NCBI GenBank assembly: GCA_018806985.1
Contig: JADANN010000004.1
Location: 1-64,000 of the forward strand
DNA: 64,000 nucleotides
Source of the DNA: Angiostrongylus vasorum
Lineage: Eukaryota; Nematoda; Chromadorea; Rhabditida; Metastrongylidae
Direction of reading: 5' to 3'
Position numbers and translations under genes: made by a program. The notes below the pieces were generated by a model that ran no database searches, was not told the DNA's origin, and saw only the letters and a list, made by a program, of their open reading frames with translations. Positions 11,487 to 21,200 of this stretch are shown here, piece by piece. Numbering within the stretch: the first letter of the stretch is position 1; every line of letters starts with the position of its first letter.

Positions 11487-13255
11487 GAGCTCGAAGCTGC
11501 ATTCGCAAAGCCCACCGAAGCTTCGCCAATTACAGGACCAAGATGATTGCACTCCGACGGCCAGACGGATCAGTTACAGCGTCCAGAAATGCAATGGAAA
11601 AATTATTCACGAATACTACTCGGATCTCTTCGATAGCCACGTCCACCTTCCGTCATATGAAATAAAGGAGGATGGATATGATGTGCCACTGGTTCTGCCT
11701 TCCGAAATCCAACATGCCATTTCGTCCTTGAAAAAATCGGACAGCACCAGGTCCGGACAGCATAAGACCAGAACACCTGAATAACCTTCCGCCAGTCCTC
11801 ATAAACACAATGGCTCGGCTCATCACACGTTATTTGTCCGAACGCAAGGTCCCTACCCACTGGAAGACCAGCAAGACCGTGTTATTGTTCAAGAATGGTG
11901 ACCTACAGGATATCGGCAACTATCGTCCAATCTGCTTAGTGTCTGTCGTCTACAAACTTTTCACTCGAGTCACCCTAAACAGGATTGACAGAACACTGGA
12001 CGAAGGGCAGCCATGTGAGCAAGCAGGGTTTCGAAAAGGATTTAGTACGATGGACCACATCCACACGGTAACAAGGCTCATTGACGTATCGCGAGAGTAC
12101 AAAAGAGCGCTCTGTCTCACCTTCATCGATTTACAAAAGGCCTTTGATCAGTCGAGATAGATGCAGTCTTGGAAAGCCCTGGATAGTCAAGGAGTCCCTA
12201 CTCAGTACATAAAGTTTCTTCGTGAGCTGTACAAAAATTTCACAACCAAGATATCACCATTCTACAACGATGTTAACAATGACGTCAAAAAGAGGAGTTA
12301 GGCAAGGCGACACCATCTCGCCAAAATTATTTACCGCCACTCTCCAGAAGGTCATGCGAACATTGGAATGGGATAATACGAGAGTGAAAATCGATGGTCG
12401 GCAGTTACACCATCTTCGCTTTGCTGATGACATCGTCGTTATAGCACCAAACATTAGCCAGGCGGAAAGAATGCTTACCGACTTTGATAAAGCTTGTGGA
12501 AAGATTGGTCTTCAACTAAATTTCACAAAAAACGATGTTCATGAAGAACGGATTGGTTTCGCATGCCCCATTCATGCTCAACGGAACGAATATCTCCGAA
12601 TGCTCCAGTTATATCTATCTAGGTCGGGAAATCAATATGATGAACGACCCAGCTCCAGAGCTGAGCAGAAGGAAACGAGCGGCTTGGGGTGCTTTCAAGA
12701 GCATCGAGGATGTAGTGAAGAGAACAAGGAACACCCGACTTCGTGCCTACCTTTTCGACTCAATGGTACTTCCTGTCCTAACGTATGCGTCAGAAACTTG
12801 GTCGCTGCGTAAGCAGGATGAAAGGTCACTTAGCGTTATTGAACGCGCAGTCGAAAGGGCGATGCTAGGAGTATCCCGTTCCACACAAGTAAGGGAAGGG
12901 ATCCGAAGCTCCGATCTGCGTCAACGATCAAAAATCGAGGATACCTTTCTTTACGCCAAACAGTCGAAGATAAGGTGGGCGGGACACGTAATGCGTATGA
13001 GTGACAACCGATGGACCAGAGCCGTTAGTGACTGAATTCCTCGGGATGTCAAACGTAATGCAGGAAGACCACCGACCCGATGGTGAGAGTTCTTCACAAA
13101 GAGCATTGAAGAAAGATATGATGCTCGTCGAGTCCCTAGAGCGAGCAGAACCCATTGAGCTACTCTTGCACGCGACAGGGGAAAAATGGAAGACTTACTG
13201 GCGCCCGCTCGAGTCACTCGACGATCAACGGGACTACAGGTGATACAGGTGATAA
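11487..13255 (+). pseudogene. RTE-type LINE reverse transcriptase, copy B, broken
   Basis: The RT domain is easily recognised: WKTSKTVLLFKNGD, NYRPICLVSVVYKLF, QAGFRKGFSTMDHIHT, FIDLQKAFD, GVRQGDTISPKLF and the catalytic HLRFADDIVV. It is followed by the YASETW, QSKIRWAGHVMR and GRPPTRW C-terminal landmarks of this nematode RTE lineage. Frameshifts lie near 12150 and 12290, and a stop at 13036 breaks the C-terminus. The endonuclease is missing (5' truncated). The element ends in tacaggtgatacaggtgata repeats. It is not expected to make a full protein. Confidence 0.9.
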
Positions 13256-13530
13256 GCTACCATCGCTTTCTGTCGCGACCTTACTGGCTACGATACCAAT
13301 AGTAACGAGGGTGACAGTTCGTTGTGAACGTCATTCTAAATCTATTCTCGTTTTGGCTTCCTAAAATTGAGTGCTCCATCGCAGATTGGTAAAGACCTTG
13401 GCAAATATAATTTATTTTTTGCAAGGTAAAAGGACTTCTGGGCATCCTTGTGGAACAAGTAGGCTTCTACAGAAAAATGCTTTCGAATCACTAATCCCTT
13501 GAACATTTCGAAGTCTATGTGACATTATTA

Positions 13531-13817
13531 GAGGGGCACGTGTGGCGCAGTGGTCGGAGGCGCCCTGCAACACACACGTGGAATCGATCCCAGCGACCAT
13601 GCTCCACTAAGCCTTCCATCCCTCCGTGCTCGGCAAACTGATAGCAGATTTGTCTGAGAGGATAGCGACATTGGCTCGATTGGTATGCCACCGCGAGTTT
13701 CTAAATTCTAAAAGCCTGATATACATTTAATCACCTCCATACGATGCTTAATGAAGTCGAATGCATGGCCCATCCCTCAGGGATTGATCAACGCCAAGGG
13801 CTTTATCCTTTCTTTTA
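13531..13817 (+). repeat. SINE1 copy, near full length
   Basis: It runs from ggcacgtgtggcgcagtggt to the terminal ctttatcctttctttt. Both pol III box regions are present. Confidence 0.85.
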
Positions 13818-13889
13818 GCTCTATGTGCTAACATTTATTTCCTATTTTCTGCCTATTCTTTTTTTTCATTGCAGACTGAGATGTGTAAT

Positions 13890-14100
13890 TCAGCCATAAC
13901 TATGCCAAGATATAAGCAAAAAATGGAAACCTCGCGGTAACTCGTTCCACGATTGACGTGCTAACCACGACAGCAGAGGAGGCCTCTGCTTTGCCTTTCT
14001 CTTAGCCATGTTTGACCCCTGTAACGGGTAATGGCAGATCCAAACCCCTGCCTGAGGTTCCGAGTTTCGCCCATATCTCAGCACCTTTGCCGTTGTATTC
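13890..14100 (+). repeat. SINE2-like remnant
   Basis: It ends in a catatctcagcacctttg block like the SINE2 tail. A similar stretch, gaggcctctgctttgcctttc, recurs near 25420. The head is not clearly tRNA-like here. Confidence 0.35.
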
Positions 14101-14940
14101 TAGGTCACTAGTTTAACGAAATAGTGAAGCTGAATCCTAGGAAGAGCTTTTTTCTTATTTGTGATATTCCTTCAAAAATACTCGGCGTTATAAAGTTCTG
14201 CTTGCGTGCCAAATTGCATAGAATTTGACAAAACAGACTCAAACCGCGTATAGCATCTTGCGATCTTATCATTCTTTTGCTATCCTCAGTTCATTTCAAG
14301 TTTTCAACAATTCTGAGGTCGGTTTTGGTTCACAGCGATGTCCTTGTTTAATTTTCTAAGTTCTCTAAGATTTTGCAATCTGAAATCAGTGAATGTTTAA
14401 TGGTTCACATTGCTAACTTTCACGGAGCAGATGCAAAGTTAGTGATAGGACTTATATCACACTCTCGTAAACATCGGCGTTATCATATTATTTTTACATA
14501 TAATAAAATAGAAATGCAATCAATTCATTTGTTTGTTTCGATCCATGGATCTCAGTAGTCTACTGCTTTATCGTGGCATGGAGTGTTGTCAGATGTACAT
14601 CTGCTTTGTCCTGCGTGAGGTTGTTGTATCAGCAAACCTATCCGAAAACGAGTTCGATATTAAAATATAGGTGCGACAAGACCTACTTTACTCAGCTCGG
14701 TGACGACCCGTCATCTATTTGCAAAGTGGAGGACAGCAGTGGAACACGATAGAGACAAACGTCGGGAATTTGAGTTAGTGATAATTATAACAGCATTAAT
14801 AAAGACTATCAGCAATCTGCAACGAAACAGTGACAAAGCGATTAAACCAGCAATAATTGTATTAATTTGGACCGTGTAAGTGTGACCAACAACAGCAAAT
14901 GTAATTGTAAATGTGAATGCTTATACGATTTATGAATTAA
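14100..14940. other. No feature identified
   Basis: AT-rich intergenic DNA, with short frames only. Confidence 0.35.
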
Positions 14941-14959
14941 CCTTCATTTTAGAAACTTT

Positions 14960-15695
14960 GGGAACTTTAGACATGGGAGACTCCTAACGGAACGACTCTT
15001 TCGGAGATTGACCATATTCTGATAAATAGAAGATTGTGTCTGCCTGACATATCGGTAGTCCCATCATTCTGTACTGGGTCCGATCACCGCCTTTTTCGGG
15101 CGACAATTCTATTCGCCCATAAGCTGGGGAAGAATTCATGTAATCCAAGACCAGGAAGAAAGCGTCTAGCTGCATATGACGAGAACATCCTGAACAAAAT
15201 TCTAGCCAAGCGTGACTAGCGGATTAAAGAAAGCCTCAACTGAAGAGTTCGAGCTGCTTGTCGAAGGACATGGAAGTTGTGCTGAATTCGCCTCAGTTCC
15301 TAAAGAAAGATCAGATCGCATCTCCATTACTACTAAGGAGTTGCTCGAAAAGAGAAGCAAACTGAAGCTTAGTCCTAATGCAACCCGTTTTGCACGGCTA
15401 GTAATAAATGCAAGTTGCAGAGGAGCTTTGCAGGATGACCTACGTCCGTGGTGGCAGAAAAAATATTATTTAAAAAGTGGCACAAAAAAGAACCAGTCCG
15501 AAGAAATGTCGTTGGAACTTGTGCGAGTACAATGTTTTGTTGTCAGTTGTGATAAACGAAGATTGTACCACTAAAATATCCAGCCACTTATGGATTGATA
15601 CTGGGAAAGTTCTGGACCAACGTTTTCCATTTCACAATCCCGTTCCAAGCCCTAAAATCTCCGCTAGAAAAAAAAGTACCTGAAATTCTTTCACT
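14960..15695 (+). pseudogene. RTE-type LINE endonuclease and linker, copy C
   Basis: Plus-strand frames read TLSEIDHILINRRLCL, then SVVPSFCTGSDHRLFRA: the C-terminal part of the AP-type endonuclease with its Ser-Asp-His motif. The ORF linker follows (KERSDRISITTKELLEKR, CRGALQDDLR). It is broken into at least three frames and truncated before the RT motifs. It represents the half of the element that copy B lacks. Confidence 0.8.
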
Positions 15696-16074
15696 ATTCG
15701 AGTTGGGATAAAAGCATGAAGAAAGACACATCTCTAGGACGTAGTAGTATCACCGCCGACTCATTAGAGCTGGAAGCCACAATATTTATATGTACTTCTC
15801 ACCGACCACGTACATACTACTTCAAAAGTAAAAACTCCCAGACCAGTGTAGACTGTTGCGCACGGTCATTTTGTCTAAGAAAGTGGCAAAAGGGATCTTC
15901 ATAACTATCTTCTGCTATGCTTGTTAAAGGTAGCAAAAGGATATAGCGGGTCCATTTCCTTAAATTCCCTATCTATCCATTTCACACAAATCATTGAATT
16001 AAGACGCTAATTCTTTAAGGTGCAGAAAAAAAACAAGTGTATAACCAATACAACCTATCGTCCCGTTGATCGTC

Positions 16075-16375
16075 AAATGACCCGAGTGTGCGTTACTAAA
16101 CCTACCATTTCTCCTTCCCTCATACAAAAGTACCCCGTGGATGGGGTCGCTCTAGAGACTCACTGAACGCCTACGGTTTTCGTGCAAAACTCTGATAATC
16201 GAGTCCGTGGTCTTCTTGCTACGCGTTTAACATCCCCATGAATGCAGTCGCAATCGAATCTTCTCTATCGGTTGTCATTCATACGCATTACGTGTCCAGC
16301 CCACCTTATCTTCGACTGTTTGGGGTACAGAACGGCATCTTTGATTTCTGACCGTTGACGTAGGCCGGAGCTTAA
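16075..16375 (-). pseudogene. RTE-type LINE 3' fragment, copy D1
   Basis: The minus strand carries the RTE C-terminal landmarks (matching the QSKIRWAGHVM and DNRW regions) with many changes. It is immediately followed by a second fragment of the same region (D2). Confidence 0.65.
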
Positions 16376-17960
16376 AGTAGTCCAGTGGGTTCTGCTCGCT
16401 CTAGGGACTCGTTAAGCATCATATCTTTCTTCTAGGCTTTTCATGAAGAACTCTGAGCATCGGGTCGGTGGCCTTCCTGCAGTGCGTTTAACACGAGGAA
16501 TCCAGTCGCTAACGGCTCTTGTTCATCGGTTGTCATTCATATGCATTACGTGTCCGGCCTATAGAGAATTCCTCTATCAGATAGAGAATTCTCTATCTGC
16601 CTAACTAATACATTCTATGCGCCGATGGAGACCGCGTTGCTACAACGCCGCGTGCGTACCCTGCGTCTATGTCCCGTTCTAGCCAATGGGCACGCCGCTC
16701 GCTGGTACGTAGCCACGCACACTAGCACCGTCATTTGGCCCGGCGACGCGTTGGAGAGCGCCGTCGCCAACTGCATCATTATGTCCCTCCCGCTGGATCT
16801 TTCCTTGCGGATTCATTTGCTTAGGTCGTAATGATATGAAGTGTAATCTTTAGCTCTTGCATTGCTGATATATTAACGTTATCGCTGATTCTCGTGTAAC
16901 TACATTGTGTGTGTTAACATAAGTTAAATACTTTCATTGCTCACAGGTACCTTACAGACATCTTTATCATTATCTCCCTCCTGCTAGATCTTTCCTTGCG
17001 GAATCATTTGCTTAGCTCGTAATGAGATTAAGTGTAGTCCTTAACTCTTGCATTGCTGATACATTAACGTTATCGTTGATTCTCGTGTAACTACGTTGTG
17101 TGCGCTAACAGAAGTTAGATACTTTCATTGCTCACAGGTACCTCACAAACAGTTCTCCACTCTTACTCACTCCCTCGAACGCTCTTCATATTCTTGTGCT
17201 GTGAGCCGTTACATTGGTGTATGCGCTATTGTCAATGCATTTTATCGAGTAGAAAACCCACTGAATTACCTCACTTATAGTTTATTGTACATACATTGCA
17301 AATTTCATTGCATTGTTGCGTAAAAAGTATGTATATACGGATAAAGGTTTAGTTGCCCAAGTTTGATGCACCTCACAAACAGTTCTCCACTCTTACTCAC
17401 TCCCTCGAACGCTCTTTCATATTCTTGTGTCTGTGAGCCGTTACACGGCCCACCTTATCTTTAACGGCATCTTTGATTTTTGACCGTTGACGTAGGTCAA
17501 AGCTTCGGATCCTTTCCCTCACTTGCGATACAGGATACTCCTAGTACCAGTCTTCCGACTACGCGTTCAATAACGATGAGTGATCTTTCATCCTACTTAC
17601 GCAGCGACCAGAGTTCTGACGCGCATGTTAACGCAGGTAGAATCGTATACTCGAGGCACGGCAGTTCATGCTTTCGTCTTTCGTCTTTACTGTATCCTCG
17701 ATGTTTTTAAAATCTCCCAAAACCGCCCGCTTCCTCCTAATCAACTCAGGAGCTAAACCGTTCATCATGTTGACTTCTTGACCACGTAGATGGAGCATTA
17801 ATACCCATTCTTCCCACAAGCGCTTTGAAAGTCCAAAGACTTTGAAATTCAAAGTCAGCTAGTATCCGTCCCGACTGGCTAATGATTGGTTTTCTCGGAA
17901 CGATTACATCAGCAAAGCGAAGACAGTGTAATTATCGACCACCAATTTTCACAAAAAATA
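16376..17960 (-). pseudogene. RTE-type LINE 3' fragment, copy D2, interrupted
   Basis: The minus-strand RTE sequence at 16376-16559 resumes at 17446 and runs to about 17960, ending near the start of the hydroxylase 3' flank. The interruption at 16560-17445 is a separate insertion. The two halves rejoin exactly at the RWAGHVM-coding region. Confidence 0.75.
16560..17445. mobile_element. 886-bp nested insertion with 5-bp target duplication
   Basis: The host RTE reads tgtccggcc before and cggcccacc after the insert, so cggcc is duplicated. The insert begins tatagagaattcctctatc and ends gagccgttaca. Inside are two internal duplications: 16783-16952 against 16972-17142, and 17141-17212 against 17371-17444. 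It also holds a GC-rich open frame at 16625-16831. A 5-bp duplication is typical of LTR retroelements, but no polymerase motif is present. Confidence 0.6.
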
Positions 17961-18176
17961 AGTGTTCAGAAAAAACATGCAAATATGCATATATTTATAA
18001 TTCTAAAAAAGGCAGAACAATTATTCAAGGCAAGACCATTCACCTCTCAATGAGAAACCGTATGACTCCGAAACGCGGTGGAGATTATACAAGATTACAC
18101 ATGTAATTAAAACACCATGAACTATACAATGGTAATAAATTTACCTAAAACAGATAGAGGAAGGGCTAATTTGGTG

Positions 18177-18299
18177 CTATTTGCGATATTTACGAGAATG
18201 TGGAGTGAGGTCTCCGACGAAGTATTCTTGAACGTCTTCGTCTAACCCGCAAGGACGGGTGAATTCTTGCCCGCGCTCATGAATCCACTTGTTTGAAAC
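18177..18299 (-). CDS. Hydroxylase exon 14 (C-terminus)
   Basis: It follows a TCGTAG acceptor and reads VSNKWIHERGQEFTRPCG, the invariant C-terminal block of the family, to a TAG stop at 18179-18177. The tail after it is short and charged. No canonical AATAAA was seen before the RTE fragment that begins about 215 bp downstream. Confidence 0.93.
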   Translation of the reverse strand, partial: VSNKWIHERGQEFTRPCGLDEDVQEYFVGDLTPHSRKYRK

Positions 18300-21200
18300 C
18301 TACGATGGAAAAAAAATGAGAAAAAAAAGTTTTACAAACAAATTTAAGGAATTCCTGTTAAAACTCCACATTTGTGAAGAGGATGTTTTTCGACGATAGC
18401 CCTAGATTTTTTTATCGCGTTCTGTTCCACGAAGTCCCCATTTTCTGATCGTTTCGGCTTCGGAAATATGGGTCTTCACAAAGAAAAAGCCAGAAAAGAA
18501 CATATGTTTTGCCGGTTCCAAAAAGTAGAATATTACCGCAATCGAAATAAAGGATGTATTGTGCTGCCAAAAATCGATAGATTACGGTGAGTTCTAAATA
18601 CTTTAAAGGACCTTAAAACACTATCAGTTTAGATTTGTTCGTTTAAAACTGAAATGAGGAATTATTTTCGAGCAAGCATGCAGTGAAGTCAATGCATGTC
18701 GTCGCGCAAGTGTTGAACCACCGCATTGCTTAACGATTAGGGATGCTCAACCTCGGGAAAACCTGGTTTGTCGATTAAACTTATCAACAAATCAATGAAA
18801 GTTAGCTTATGTTCGAGCACTATGCAAGACGTACCCATTTGACCCCAAGGAGAACTGGACAGGCTGCGTGTCGAGTTCGCAAATCTCCCTCGCCACTTCT
18901 CATCAGATTATACCAGAACAACGCGTCATATTTGGACGGGAAGACGGCTGTGCCTAGGTTGTTGAACACGGTCGCCCCTCCACGTTCCGGCTTAGTCATC
19001 TGAAAAACGCTTGCCAGGATTAGCACTACTAACATTTCAAAAACAGTAATTTTTCCACTGCAGAAAGATCCTTTAAATGCATGCTCACATGCAATTCTGA
19101 ATACTGCAAGAATGATCATCTACACAGAGTCAAAAGCAAATCAGGAACATGATAGTGACATCTTCTATTAGTCCTCGTTCTATTCCAAATACTCAAACAG
19201 TAACCGACAACAATTTTCTCTTACGAAGAAATGTAGGTGTAGCTTACATAAAATAACACCGTGGCGAGTCTATTTCCAGTCTTGAGCCTCTTGAACGCAT
19301 TCTTTTCTTCTTTCTATAAAATCCAACTGATATTTAATGAGACACTCACATAGAATAATACTGTAGCGATGCGATTGCCATTCTCTCGGTATGGCTCCCT
19401 TTCGCCTCTCTAAAACGGACCTGATTCAAGAAATAAAAGAGGACTGAAGTGCTGCTGGCACTATTTGGTTATAAGCAAACGATAATGCGACCTAGTTGAA
19501 TTTGATTAACACATTCGCGACGAAGCTAGTTTTTCAAAAACAACTTCATAACTCTTTCATAACAGAGGAATGGAGAAGATGAGCACTTTACAGACTTGTA
19601 GACAAAACTCCGCTCTTTCGCCTAAAGGATATATGTGAATTTTTATAAAATACACTGTCGACGTTAAATTCGTATTGCGCTCAAACTCTCAAACATTTGA
19701 CACAAAATCAAAAATTTTAAAAACCCCCACGAAAACTATGGGTACACCATCGCGCCCTGTGGAACCAATTCCATCTGTCGAATTGACTTTGAGATCGAAA
19801 TATTAAGCTGCACAGAAATTAATGTTCGACTTATAATTTCATTTCTCATGCATGTGCGCGTGTGGCGCAGTGGTCGGAGGCGCCCTGCAACACACACGTG
19901 GAATCGATCCCGCGCCCATGGCCCACCAAGCCTTTCATCCCTCCGGGGTCGGCAAATTGGTACCAGACTTGTCTGGGAGGATGGCAGCACTGGCCCGATA
20001 CACCCGATACATCACTAGGCCATCGCGAGCCATTGTAAAGGCCGGCCAATTTCTTTAGACGCGCATGTTTTCTCAACAGTTTTTTTTAATGCTGCACTAC
20101 TGCATGTTATTGCAAAGCTTATTTTACACAATTTCGCTCTGTATAATTGAAATCCAACATAAATTGTGCTTTTGTCAAATTTTAGACGTTAGAACTTCAT
20201 GTGACAAAAGAGCAATTTCGAGAAATCCACTTCTACGAACTTTGACGAGCGCAATGCAAACGGCTAGACGGGTCAGATATAGGGACTATGTTAGGTGTTA
20301 AATAACGCATAGTGAATATTGTCGCGGCAAATTTGACCACGTATGCGCTTTTGCTACTGACCCTGATGAATTGAACCCTTTGATAGAAGTAAACACATAC
20401 ACAACTGTTCACGAACATACAGAATTGCTCAATGTAAGGAACTCAGCTGTTCCAGAGCACTAAAGATAACTGGAAGTAGAAGAAACTCGACAAATGGATG
20501 CCATACAAATTGAACGACAATAAAAAAAAATTTATTGCTCTGAAGCATCTGAGGCATCGGTAGGGAGGGGGATGCCGCGAGCTTTATCCCTTAGATTTTA
20601 TCGTCGATGCTTCTGCAGAACCAGAAAGACCCGTTTCTAAACCGTAATGTGATGAATGACGAGAATTGGATCGTCCACGACAACCGGCAACGATTGGCTC
20701 AGCGGTTGGACCACTATGAAGCTCCTCGGCACTTCGCAAAGCCGAAATTGCATCAAAGGAAGGTAGGTCATGCAGACCGATTGGTGGAGTGCAGCTGGTT
20801 TGACCCATCACACCCTCCTGAATCTTGGTTGAACGATAATGGTGAAGAATTCTTCGTGTGAGTCGATGAAATGCACCTGAAACTTCAACGGCTGCACTGC
20901 TTAATGGTCAGTAGATAGAGACGAACCATTTCCTACACAATGCACAGCCACACGTCGCACCGGTGACGCTGCAGAAGCCGAACGAGCTGGGGTGCGAAAC
21001 TTTGCATCATCCACCACACTCCACAGATTTCCCCCTTACCGATTATCAACTCTTCAAGAATCTCGATAACTTCCTATGCCAGAAATGCTTCAGAAACCAA
21101 TCCAACATCGGAACTACTTTTAATCACTTCACCGCCTCCAATAGTCCAAAACTTTGCGCACCTAGTATAATCAAACTTCTTTCTCACTAGGAAAAAACGT

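Noticed and set aside
19846..20076. Open frames on both strands of SINE1 copies
   Set aside because: The same frames recur in each copy only because the repeat is GC-rich; there are indels between copies and no start context.
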